From the NCBI GenBank assembly GCA_049999765.1, contig JBNGIQ010002585.1, forward strand, positions 1-62,022: a stretch of 62,022 bases of DNA, given 5' to 3'. This document shows positions 37,011 to 46,981 of the stretch, in pieces. The translations under genes and the position numbers were made by a program. Under the pieces are notes generated by a model. The model did not search any database, was not told the origin of the DNA, and was given only the letters and a program-made list of their open reading frames with translations. The DNA comes from Phaeoceros laevis (Eukaryota; Anthocerotophyta; Anthocerotopsida; Notothyladales). The stretch's first letter is position 1. Each line of letters opens with the position of its first letter.

Positions 37011-37923
37011 ATGGTGACCTGCCTGTGTGCGCTCCCCTCCCACGGCACTGTGGCCTTCGTCCCAATGGCTGCTCCAAGCTCGGCGTCGAAATTCGTGGGT
37101 CAGTCCCTTGGCATCTGTCGTATGTCACATTGCAGCTCTACGCCGTGCGTCTGCCCGTCCTGGAGTGTAGAAATATGCCTGGGGAAGGATTGCTTTGAGA
37201 GTATGGCTGCGTTCTTTCTTTGTAAAACAGCAATGCATCGAATGGCTGCAGGAAGTGGAGCTCCTATTGTTCTACGAAGCAATGCCAGGCCAACAGCGTT
37301 GAGAACAAAAAGCAGTTCCACTCCCGGAGTAGATGCCGAGCTTACAGTGAGTAGCAATTCGTGTCCCCGCCCTAGGGTTCGCAGCGCTATTAAGAAATGC
37401 TTGTGCTCGCTGAGAACGTTCCGTGAATTTGCTTGGTACTGAGTCATTGTGGTGCAGCAGGCTGTTCCTGGCACTAGGGTGCCCAAAGTGGTCACCATGG
37501 TGGATCCTACTGAGGCCAAACGTCTGGCTGCTGAAGAATGGGAAGTGTTGCAGGCACGGTCGAAGTTGAAAGTAAGAGAATTGCCTCGTAGTTCATTCCA
37601 AAATGCAAAGAATATGGCCAAGACGGTTTCTTGTGACATGTTATCTCAAAATGGTTCTTTGTCATGCAGGTGCAAAGACGAATAGAAGCTACCAATGGTG
37701 GATGGGCTATGCTCGGATTGACTGCCGGTGTAGTTGTGGAAGGTTTCACTGGCAGGGGCATTCTGCTGCAGGTCTGCTATTGCAAAAAGTCAGGTTCCAG
37801 TTCCATTTTTGGTTCAGCCTGTGCACGTTGCTAACGAAGTCCGTTTGAGTGGTCCAGGTGGCTGATTATCTTGACACCCTGGCGGATTTTCTTAACCAAT
37901 TTCTTCCCAGTCCCCCGACGTAG
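37011..37923 (+). CDS. Light-harvesting-like (ELIP/SEP/OHP-type) one-helix protein
   Basis: I read five exons (37011-37098, 37231-37346, 37458-37571, 37670-37771, 37858-37923), giving about 161 residues. A Ser-, Ala- and Arg-rich leader suggests plastid import. The conserved part is one helix with the chlorophyll a/b-binding signature: RRIEATNGGWAMLGLTAG then VVVEGFTGRGILLQ. This resembles helices of ELIP, SEP and one-helix proteins, which bind pigment in thylakoids and protect or help assemble photosystems under light stress. At the position where the family usually has Arg in ExxNGR there is Gly (ExTNGG). The C terminus is short (ADFLNQFLPSPPT). The first exon and its junction are the least secure. 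The precise LIL subfamily is not clear. Confidence 0.78.
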
Positions 37924-38516
37924 GACCGCGAGCATGCTTTCCAGCCCCAGCCTCTTAGTAGTAACACCGGTGCTAAAAGAGGTGGTGAAGGCTTCTTGTT
38001 AGTCCTAGAATGAATGGCCTCCGGGGTTGAGTTGCAGAGTGCCCCTTTAGATGTACTATAAATCCCATGTGTTTGCCTGCTCTCGCAGATGATGGACCTT
38101 TATTTGTGAACATAAATTAGTTCAGGAGTCTCCGGAGGTTTTGTATTTCCTCGAAGAGACCCCCAGTGCTCCCGTAGGAGTCAAGGACCAAGATCTTTCC
38201 TCCTGAAAGGATACTCGCCTACTAGGCACATATGTACAGCATTAACGGCAAGAGACCTAAATGAAACTGCAGCACAGTACACACTACATTGAACCCTTCT
38301 CAGAACTGGAAACAGCTTCCTCATTTCTCTGCATCAGCCTCGAGCAACCCAAAATTGTACCGACTGACTCCCAGGAGATCAGCAACGTAGCCAGTGGCAT
38401 AGAATGTCCAACACTTCAACGGTTTCACCCCCAATGTGGCACCACACAAGTTTCAATCGGAGAAAATTGCACCACTCATAATGACCGAGCCTTGCAGCAA
38501 TTGACCTTGTGTCGGA
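37924..38516. other. Intergenic region, convergent gene ends
   Basis: This lies between the 3' ends of the light-harvesting-like gene (plus) and the sucrase/ferredoxin-like gene (minus). It should hold two 3' UTRs. Nothing else is recognised. Confidence 0.5.
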
Positions 38517-39995
38517 TCAGTCTCTTGTAGCCCTTACCACATAGTAAGCAGAAACCACTGCCGCTGCAGCCCCAATCACGGCCAGCGCGGCCAGAGTGTC
38601 TCCACGTTCCCAGGTTTCCACCCAGGAAGGCAGTTTGAACCAACGGGGTGACCTGGAAGCCAGCACACTCTCAGCATGCTTGATAGCCTCTGTGCTGGTA
38701 TGGAAAGGTTCCACCGCAGGCACCACGACTGTTGTGCAACAAAATTCCCCCGTAACTCCATTCTCGATAGCTTTGGCACACGCACATTCCCTCTCGGCTT
38801 CTGTGGCACCCATCCTCCTACTCTGACTCTCCTTCTGCTCTGCCTCAGCGACACCCATCTGTCCCCGCCATAGCCGCTCGATGATCTCCCCTTTCCCGAT
38901 GTGCTCTTCCAGTAGAACCGGAACATCGTCAGGGGTTACGTAACCAAACCAGTGACCTTGAGCCTGCTTGCCTTCACCTTCGCTAGGTCGAAAGATGATG
39001 ACATTCCCGGCGTACTTGTGCCCTCCGATGTGCGAACAGGCACGCACGACAACCTGTCCTACGAGCCCTGCTTTCTCAATTTCCTGCTCAAACCTTTCAA
39101 TCAGAACAGGCCCGCAGAAGCCGCACCTCCTGTCCTTGGAGCCGTGAGAACAAACAAACACATAGCTTGCAGTCAGATGCTCGGAAGGAGTTTGCTTCCA
39201 CGCCCCCCCGTGCACCAGCACCTGGTCCACAAAGGTGTCCACATCCGCGTGTGACAGTCCTTTGTACACCGTCATATCAGGAAAAATGAGCACATCCCCG
39301 TTGCTGGAATCTGTCCGTGCCTCGCACACTGTCATCCTCGTCTTGAGAGGCATGTCCTCCCTCCTGGCCTTGAGCGCGGATGCGAAACTCCGCGGAAGAC
39401 GGTCCTCGGAAGCTTCCACCCGACTAGGCCAGCTCTCAGGATCCTTGTAGCATAGGAAAACGTGCTTCTCATACAGCTGCACAGAGCCAACCAATGGCTT
39501 CGCATACATCTCCTTCCGCTCAAAACCGATCTCCAGATTCTCATCCTTTACCGCCTCTGCCTGCTCCCCTCCGTTGGCTTCCGGAGCACCAAATCCCTGC
39601 TCCAAATTCTTCTCCTTGGACTCGCCGTTAGCTGACTGCTCCCCACCGTGGGCCCCCGGCTCACTCCTCAGCTCCTCCACCTCAGCTTGCAGCAGAAATC
39701 CCTGGTCCCCGCGGCTAGCCTCCACCACGGCGGCCTTCTCCCCGCCGTTGCTATCAGGGACATTACCCTGCTCCTCGCCGTTGGCATGCGGCACAGCACC
39801 ATCCTCCCCGCTGCTGACCTCCTGCTCCACCTGCGGGTCCGCTACAAAATCCGCTTGAGGATAGCTCCCTCCCGTTACTCCAACATCAGGCGGGCTGGGA
39901 GATGCCACAACTCCCACGGCGTCCTCCTCCTTCACCGCCTCCGCATACGACCTTGGAGACCTGGGCAACTCCAAGGTAGCACCTTCCGACGCCAT
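38517..39995 (-). CDS. Sucrase/ferredoxin-like (thioredoxin-like Fe-S) protein with C-terminal anchor
   Basis: This intronless gene encodes about 492 residues from the ATG at 39995. The first 165 residues are low complexity, with repeated Asn-Gly-Gly-Glu and Glu-rich phrases. The conserved sucrase/ferredoxin-like domain (also seen in yeast Aim32) follows. It includes YEKHVFLCY, VLIFPDMTVYKGLSH, the Cys motif CSHGSKDRRCGFCG and SHIGGHKYAGNVIIFRP, and ends with WFGYVTPDDVPVLL. In this family the Cys and His residues can bind a 2Fe-2S cluster; the physiological role in plants is unclear. A hydrophobic C-terminal segment (TLAALAVIGAAAAVVSAYYVV) predicts a tail anchor. Upstream codons in frame lack another ATG. 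Confidence 0.9.
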   Translation of the reverse strand: MASEGATLELPRSPRSYAEAVKEEDAVGVVASPSPPDVGVTGGSYPQADFVADPQVEQEVSSGEDGAVPHANGEEQGNVPDSNGGEKAAVVEASRGDQGFLLQAEVEELRSEPGAHGGEQSANGESKEKNLEQGFGAPEANGGEQAEAVKDENLEIGFERKEMYAKPLVGSVQLYEKHVFLCYKDPESWPSRVEASEDRLPRSFASALKARREDMPLKTRMTVCEARTDSSNGDVLIFPDMTVYKGLSHADVDTFVDQVLVHGGAWKQTPSEHLTASYVFVCSHGSKDRRCGFCGPVLIERFEQEIEKAGLVGQVVVRACSHIGGHKYAGNVIIFRPSEGEGKQAQGHWFGYVTPDDVPVLLEEHIGKGEIIERLWRGQMGVAEAEQKESQSRRMGATEAERECACAKAIENGVTGEFCCTTVVVPAVEPFHTSTEAIKHAESVLASRSPRWFKLPSWVETWERGDTLAALAVIGAAAAVVSAYYVVRATRD

Positions 39996-40878
39996 CTGCC
40001 AGACACCTCGTCTCAACGCTGAGGTGAAATCCGTGACCTGAACTCCTCCAGGTGGTCGATCAGATCTTCATGCAAGAAACCAAATCCATCAAACAACTTT
40101 GGCAGACAAGCAACCTCCACTGGCACCCCTAAACGGAAACATCAACATCAGGAAACCCGGATTAGGAAAACCATGTGCGCCACAGGTGCAGAAAACGCCA
40201 CAAATAGTGAGAGGAGACGAATCATTCTCAAGGTCCTCCTAATCCAGGTATGGCGTCCCGGAGCTGGAATTGCGCACCTCGACACGAAACCCGAGCGACG
40301 AGGAGGAGCGCGAGCAAGTGGAACCGGCGGAGGGTCGACCGGGAGCCTGAAAATAGAAAACGCTGTGCGGGCAGCCTTGTTAACTAGCAGGGATGAACGC
40401 TCCAGGCGCACAAGCGCTGCAATGCTGCTCGCAGATAATGCCGCCATTGGCCACTATTGGGGGATACTTTTGGGGAGTTGTTGCTGGCTTTTTGCAGTGC
40501 GGAACCAGCCAGGCTGGTGAACTATCGCCACCTGTTGAGCGTACCGTGCCCCGTGCCTGTTGTGTGATGAGTACAGCACGAGTTCCAAAGGCAGCTGGCG
40601 TGCTCCGGTAAATCACGTCACATTCTATCTAACGTAGGTCTTTGAACACTCACCAACTTTGATCTTTGGGATACATGACATACTTTCTAGCTTTCTAACG
40701 CTAAAAAGTTGGTCATTTAGATAAATTGATCATTGAAATAAATTTGGGCATTGACACATTGTCTCTTGTTGAAAAGGAAGACGCACTCCGTGGACATGGA
40801 AGGCTGCTGCGTGGCGTCATCGGCTAGGGACCAAGCTGGGGGCTCTCGCAAGCCGTCGGCAGGGGCAGCAAGGATGAC
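39996..40878. other. Divergent promoter region sucrase/ferredoxin-like / PPR
   Basis: About 880 bases separate the two divergent start codons. The part at 40620-40750 is AT-rich. No additional gene is recognised. Confidence 0.5.
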
Positions 40879-43179
40879 ATGGCGCTGTCACTATGGCTGC
40901 CGTTGCTGCCACCGCTGCGAGGTGTGGCTCACATGTCTATTCGGAGCTCACCGTCTGCAGCAGGCCGGAAATGTAGGGCACCTGGAGCTGCTTTGGAGAA
41001 TGCTCCAGCCAGATCCCGGGTGAAGTGGCCCCGTGAGGAGCATGCATCTACTTCACCACCAGCGACGGAGAGGACCCGGATGATTTATGAGGAAAGAGAC
41101 CTCAGTCAGGCTGTTGAAGCGTTGAACATCTTGGTGGAACAAGAGTTCTATGTTGACAACTACGTGTTTTACCGCCTGCTGAACAGATGCATTGAGGAAA
41201 AAGATTTGGTGCTGGGCAGGCGGGTTCATGTTCTGTCTCTCGCAAGTGGGTTTGAGTCCAACGCATTCCTGGCCAACCATGTTGTCCGGATGTATGCAGC
41301 TCATGGAAGGTTGGAAGAGGCTATGGAGGCTTTTACCAAGGTGCCTGCACCGGACACCTTCATGTGGGCGTCAATTATTACTGCCCACGCTGAGCATAGG
41401 CCTAACCAGGGGATCACGCTGTACCAACGAATGAGGCAGGCATCTGTTAGGCCAAACAGCTACGTGTTTGTAGCGGCTCTGAAGGCTTGTGCCGGCGCAG
41501 TTGATTTGGCGTCTGGCAAGGAGGTCCACTCTGACGTTTTGAGGTGTGAATGTGAGGAAGATGTATTTGTGGGCAGCTCCTTGGTAGACATGTATGCGAA
41601 ATGTGGAAGCTTGGTGGATGCTCGTAGTGTGTTTGACAGACTGCCCTTTAGAAATGTTGTGACATGGACTGCAATGATAGCAGGTTATGCTATGCATGGG
41701 CTTGGGGAGGAAGCCCTCGCTCTCTATGAGCGGATGGAGCTGGAGGGCATGGCTTTAGCTGATCGTGTTACTTTTTTGTGCCTCCTGAAAGCATGTGGCA
41801 GCTTGGGAGCTTTAAAAAGGGGCAAAGACATTCATTTCCAGATTCTGGAAATTGGACTGGAGGTGGATGCGGTCATCGGCAACTGCTTGGTTGACATGTA
41901 TGTAAAATGTGGAAGCTTGGTGGATGCCCGCAAGGTGTTTGATAGACTGGCGAAAAGAGATGTGGTAACATGGACTGCCATGATTGCAGGATATGCACAG
42001 CATGGCCTTGGTCAAGAAGCACTTTCCCTGTATGCGTGTCTGGAAGGGGAGCAAGTCCTGAGGCCCGATAAGTTTTTGTTTGCATACCTCCTGCAAGCTT
42101 GTGGAAGCGTGGGAGCTCTGCAACAGGGGAAGAAGCTCCATTTTCAGATTCTGGAAAGTGACCTGGAAGCTGATCCGGTTGTTTGCAGCTGCCTTGTTGA
42201 GATGTATGCTAAGTGTGGGAGATTGAAGGACGCTCGCAAAGTACTTGACAGATTGCCCAGGACAGATGTGGTGATATGGACGGCTCTACTGAATGGATAT
42301 GCTGAACATAGTTGCGCTCGCATGGCAATTAGATGTTTTGAGGAGATGCAGCAGCAAGGCATCCAGCCGAATGACGTCACATTCATCTGTCTTTTGGTGG
42401 CATGTAGTCATGAGGGCCTGGTGAAGGAAGGGCAGTTGTATTTTAGAATGATGGAGGAGTATGGCATCGTGCCCAATGTTCACCACTACAACTGTTTGAT
42501 TGACCTTCTTGGGCGGTCAGGCTGTTTAGAGGAGGCAGAAAATGTTTTGCGAGCTATGCCATTTGAAAAAGATGTTGTGGGCTGGACATCTTTGCTCAGT
42601 GCCTGCAAAAGCCATGGTGACATGGAGCGCGGAAAGCGATGTTTCGATTGTCTTGTTACTCTGGAACCTGAAACTGCTACTGCATATGTTCTTTTGGGTA
42701 ATATCTATGCAAATGCTGGCAGATGGAAGGACGTAGATAAGATTGAAAGCTTGCGGAAGTCTGCCAATGCCAAAAAGAAGCCTGCAAGAGCCTGCATCGA
42801 ACTGCAGAGCAAGCTGCACGAGTTTACAGTGGGAGAAGACTCCACAGAGACTTTCTCGAAGTTGAGAAGCATGAGTCTGACGGTGAGGAAGGAAGGAGGT
42901 CATGTGCCGCACACGGAGTTGGTGTTGAATGGTGTTTCAGCAAGTGAGAAGGAAGATTCTTTGTGTGGACATGCTGAGAAAATAGCTTTGGCATATGGTT
43001 TGATGAACACCGCTGATGGCACCACTCTGCTAGTTACAAAGAACCTTCGAATGTGCAATGACTGTCATAGTGGCACAAAGGTTCTATCTCGCCTTGAGAA
43101 ACGAGAAATCATAGTCAGAGATACACACCGGGTACACCGTTTTCTGGATGGGTCTTGTTCATGTAGGGATCGACATTGA
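40879..43179 (+). CDS. PLS-class PPR protein with DYW:KP-type deaminase domain (candidate U-to-C RNA editing factor)
   Basis: This intronless gene encodes 766 residues. An Arg-rich leader of about 65 residues suggests organelle import. It is followed by PLS-type pentatricopeptide repeats (S motifs such as VGSSLVDMYAKCGSLVDARSVFD, P motifs such as VVTWTAMIAGYAQHG) to about residue 585, E1/E2 motifs, and a C-terminal DYW domain. Zinc and catalytic residues are present: His698-Ala-Glu700, Cys726-Asn-Asp-Cys729-His730, and CSC near the end. Two departures mark the DYW:KP variant. The usual PG box is replaced by Lys634-Pro-Ala-Arg-Ala638, and the terminal tripeptide is Asp-Arg-His instead of Asp-Tyr-Trp. 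Classical DYW proteins deaminate C to U in organelle transcripts; KP variants have been linked to U-to-C editing. The RNA target and organelle are not known from the sequence. Confidence 0.94.
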   Translation: MALSLWLPLLPPLRGVAHMSIRSSPSAAGRKCRAPGAALENAPARSRVKWPREEHASTSPPATERTRMIYEERDLSQAVEALNILVEQEFYVDNYVFYRLLNRCIEEKDLVLGRRVHVLSLASGFESNAFLANHVVRMYAAHGRLEEAMEAFTKVPAPDTFMWASIITAHAEHRPNQGITLYQRMRQASVRPNSYVFVAALKACAGAVDLASGKEVHSDVLRCECEEDVFVGSSLVDMYAKCGSLVDARSVFDRLPFRNVVTWTAMIAGYAMHGLGEEALALYERMELEGMALADRVTFLCLLKACGSLGALKRGKDIHFQILEIGLEVDAVIGNCLVDMYVKCGSLVDARKVFDRLAKRDVVTWTAMIAGYAQHGLGQEALSLYACLEGEQVLRPDKFLFAYLLQACGSVGALQQGKKLHFQILESDLEADPVVCSCLVEMYAKCGRLKDARKVLDRLPRTDVVIWTALLNGYAEHSCARMAIRCFEEMQQQGIQPNDVTFICLLVACSHEGLVKEGQLYFRMMEEYGIVPNVHHYNCLIDLLGRSGCLEEAENVLRAMPFEKDVVGWTSLLSACKSHGDMERGKRCFDCLVTLEPETATAYVLLGNIYANAGRWKDVDKIESLRKSANAKKKPARACIELQSKLHEFTVGEDSTETFSKLRSMSLTVRKEGGHVPHTELVLNGVSASEKEDSLCGHAEKIALAYGLMNTADGTTLLVTKNLRMCNDCHSGTKVLSRLEKREIIVRDTHRVHRFLDGSCSCRDRH

Positions 43180-44191
43180 TAAATCCGTGATGAGCCTGAT
43201 GGAGAGCCTTTTGATGCAACTAGGAACCTGATCCTTCTAAGGGGTGATCTGCACAGAGCGATCTGGCTCTTGCAGCCGAGTTCACTCGCCTTTTATCATG
43301 AGACGTGGGTTTCAGTGCACGGCAGCCTCTCATGGTCTGTCTGATGGGCACTGGGAGGTTGAAACAGTGAGGATTTCGCTGAGGTCCCTGCACCAAGACA
43401 CTCAGCAGTATCATGTGCCACTGCCAAGGACCTGTCTTTCAGCTCGAGGTTTTATGTTTCTATTGTGCTTACAGCTGAGTGGAAATGTATCAAAAATGTG
43501 CGAACCTGGCAGCCTTCCATCTTGTTGTACCCTGACGTGGACTGCCTTTCTTGCTAGCCATGGGTTCGGTCAAGTACTTGTTGCCAAGAAAGGATGCAAC
43601 ACACCAGCAATCACGGAACCCATGGTGCTCGAGCGTATGAGCGAAAGCAGATGCTTCAGTTGCTAGCATTTTCTAGTGCAACGGATGCTTGTTAGCCATC
43701 CCCTTGCAGAGTATCCAAAATCGCAGGATATGTGCAGTACGATGCCTCTCAACGTATGATCCTAAAGATGGACTGGTGAGAGCAGATCGGCAGTGGTTGG
43801 TGCTGCCTTGTGCAGCATTGTGAAATGAACAGTTCTCAGCATAAGTTCGCATCAGATTACTGCCTCGAGGTTGCATGCCGTGCCTGAGCATAGCAGAAAT
43901 AGTCAACTGATTGGTCATGTTCCTGCCACGATCCTCAAGTATTCTTCACTGGCAATTCAGTACAATGGAAACAAAGGCGATGCATTTCCGTTTCTCTGGC
44001 AACAATCCTGGACCAGCTGCAGGTTGCAGATCCAAAACGCGAAGCCAGAATGTGACAGTCATTCCACGCAACTTGAAAGGCCGCCCCTAAACAACATACC
44101 GACTAAGTGCCGGCACGGCGGTGGGTGCACCTGGCTGTAGCCGGTGCAATAGCGGGGCCCACACTTGCCAAGTGTTTTTTAGGGGGGAATA
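43180..44191. other. Intergenic region after the PPR gene
   Basis: This holds the PPR 3' UTR. Open frames, such as 140 codons at 43244-43666, have no recognised domain. The last part approaches the pectinesterase relic. Confidence 0.45.
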
Positions 44192-44633
44192 CCTGGAAGG
44201 CTGGAAGGTGAGGTGCTTGGCAGTGAAGTACTGGGCGCTGACTCCCTAAGTAGCGCTGTGGTAGGTGCGGAGCAGGAGGTTCTCAGCGCTGTCGGTGCTA
44301 GTTGTGGAGTGGAAGGTGATGGTTTTGCCCTGGCCATCCCTGAGGAAGGTGATGTAGGGCTTGTTCTTGGGGATGTCGAATTTCTCGTCGCCTCGAGTTT
44401 CTGTTGGGGACGGATTCCACCGCCTGGTGCACCGTTTCAAAGTCCTGGCCGTCCTGTGACACCACGATGGTGATTTTACGGCGCTCCGCGCGCCGGTGCC
44501 TCCTCCAGCTGCTGTCGCCGATGGGGATGAAGGCGCCGGCGGCCTCCTCGCCCTGCTCCAGGCTGGCGAAGGATTGGAAGTCGACAAGGAGCTCGGGGGC
44601 GGTTGGCGCCGATGTGCTCCGCATGTACTTCAC
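44192..44633 (-). pseudogene. Pectin methylesterase relic
   Basis: On the minus strand the sequence reads ITIVVSQDGQDFETVHQAV and ESVPNRN, the start of the pectinesterase catalytic domain. It then continues in another frame with KFDIPKNKPYITFLRDGQ and GKTI, followed by TYHSAT, an in-frame stop (TAG) and VSAQYFTAKHLTFQ. In intact plant enzymes these blocks are contiguous, with an intervening strand that is missing here. The coding run is therefore broken by a deletion with frameshift and a stop codon, and the active-site part is absent. The 5' end overlaps, in antisense, the first exon of the prenyl synthase gene. Confidence 0.82.
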
Positions 44634-46981
44634 GCATCAGTCCATGCGAGGTGCACCTGTCACCACGGACGTTTTGGCACTGGATCAGTTTCAGCTGCTA
44701 TCATGTCTACCCCGGGTGGTTCAGAGGAACTTTGCTAGGTTTCAGCCGTTAGCGGATACATCTCTTGGAGAGGCGCCGTCTAGTAGCTATGCCACATCTC
44801 AGGTACTTAGCTCAGTGGTGTGGTTCAATTCCATTGGGATGACGGCTTTCGTTGCTGAGATTTCAAGGCTACAGGTCCAGGTGAACCATGTGGAGAGTGC
44901 ATGATTGAATTTTGAAATGATCTGTCTTCAGGAAAAGCTGGATCCATTTTCTCTGGTAGCAGATGAGCTCGCTCTGCTGGCCAATCGGCTGCGTGAAATG
45001 GTGTCTGCTGAGGTGACTATCACTGACTTGAATTTGAGTTTTAGATGAGGTACAGTTGGGAATTGCTTCACAAGCTAAAGCACTGTAGGCAGTGAGTAGA
45101 TAGTAACTCAGTTTGTACTAGTTGCTTGTCGTGGCCATGGAGCTAAGCCTTTGTCGAACAGGTCCCCAAGCTGGCATCAGCTGCTGAGTACTTCTTTAAA
45201 TTGGGCGTAGAAGGCAAGCGGTTTCGACCAATGGTATCCCCTGTCTGCTCTGCACCAAGGCTGATAGCACTATGAAACTTTCAAACATCAATTGATGACG
45301 AAAAAGCAAGGAGCACATCACAAGTTTAATTCTCATACTCTTTTACCAGGTCCTATTGCTGATGGCATCATCAATGACTGCAGTGCTGCCTGATAGGGCC
45401 TCAACTTTTGTCAATGATCACCTAGCTGAGGAGCGAAGGGTGAGGCAGCAACGCATTGCAGAGATTACCGAAATGATCCATGTAAGATTGTGCTATCTTT
45501 GCCTCCGCCACAAGTGGCCACTACAGCTGTTCATCTACTTAGACTTACGAGTGGTTTTCCTGTAGGTGGCGAGCCTTCTCCATGATGACGTCTTGGACCT
45601 AGCAGAGACTCGCAGAGGCATTAGCTCGTTAAATTTTGTCATGGGAAACAAGGTGCATCACACTCCTCGTTTGGTCCTTCACTAGTGTCTTCAAGCAGAT
45701 TACACTTTTTTACTACACTCGGTTTTCTGCATCCCCTAACAGCTTGATAAAATTGCAGTTGGCTGTTCTGGCTGGAGATTTTCTTTTAGCAAGGGCCTCT
45801 GTTGCGCTTGCCTCCCTTCAAAACACCGAGGTAGGAAATTAGGAAGAGAGTTGAACGAAATTAGCTGTGTTATTCCGGCCATCTTGTATATGCTGAAAGA
45901 TTCAAGCAGCAGGCCTTGTGTTGTGCAGGTTGTTGAGTTGCTTTCAAAAGTACTAGAGCATCTAGTCACCGGTGAAATAATGCAGTTGACAAGTGAGACA
46001 CGAGATTGTTATAGGTATTTAACAATTAAGTCCAGTTTTATTTGTATCAAGGTGTTCAAGTGTGGGTCTCTTTGTTAACCTTACGTGGCATTTCATCTTA
46101 CGTTTTTCTGTAGCATGGAGTATTACATGCAGAAGACATTTTACAAGACCGCCTCGCTGATTGCAAACAGTTGCAAGTCCATAGCGATTTTAGCTGACCA
46201 GCCTGCTGAGGTTGCCACATTTGCATTTGAGTATGGACGTCACCTGGTATATCTTGTCACCTTTTAGGGTTTGGGTTGTTAAGTGTACAGGTGGTTGGTT
46301 GTACACGTGATGCTTTGATCATTGTTTTCTATGATAGTATTGCTTATGACGCTGTGCTGTTGAGCTACGAAACACTAGAGTCTGCTTGAATTCAACTTTA
46401 CTGTGAATGTCCAGGGCCTTGCATATCAGCTAGTTGACGATGCATTGGATTTCACCGGAACTCAAGCCACTCTCGGAAAGCCAGCTCTCTCTGATTTGCG
46501 CCAGGTGAAATATCCCCTCACTCATGTACTTCTGTTGTACCGTCATACGATTGAGGGTTTCAGTTGCGTGTGACCCGGTGTTCTACATTTGTCCAATAAC
46601 TTATAGCTTTTCAACAGGGACTTGTTACTGCTCCTGTCCTCTTTGCACTGGAGGAGCACCCTCAAATGCATGCGTTGATAGACCGCAGATTCAAGTCCTC
46701 TGAAGATGTGAACTTGGTAACTAAATACTTCATTGCAGTAAGTGTCTTTATTTGAATCTTTACTGCTCCATTACACCTTTTTGGTTCGATTTTTTTTTCA
46801 GGCTCTTCACTTGGTGAAGAACAGCAATGGCATCCGACGGACCCATGAGCTCGCAGCCAAGCACGCAGCGCAGGCTGCAGAGGCCATTACTTCTCTCCCT
46901 CCTTCGGATTCTGAGCGGGTGCAACAATGCAGAAGAGCCCTCAGCCAACTAACAGAGCACGTCATCACGAGATCAAAGTAG
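44623..46981 (+). CDS. SPS: Solanesyl (long-chain polyprenyl) diphosphate synthase
   Basis: Eleven exons (44623-44802, 44932-45012, 45162-45233, 45350-45481, 45566-45652, 45759-45830, 45929-46014, 46114-46246, 46415-46504, 46618-46737, 46802-46981) encode about 410 residues. The enzyme extends farnesyl or geranylgeranyl diphosphate with isopentenyl units to make the side chain of ubiquinone or plastoquinone. Both aspartate-rich motifs are present: DDVLD in SLLHDDVLDLAETRRG and DDALD in YQLVDDALDFTG. Other family blocks are EKLDPFSLVADELALLANRL, LAVLAGDFLLARA and YYMQKTFYKTASLI. The match is best to the SPS3-type sequence I know from Arabidopsis, which is mitochondrial. The leader of about 55 residues is short, and its first codons are antisense to a pectinesterase relic; Met8 is an alternative start. 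Phase is consistent across all ten introns. Confidence 0.94.
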
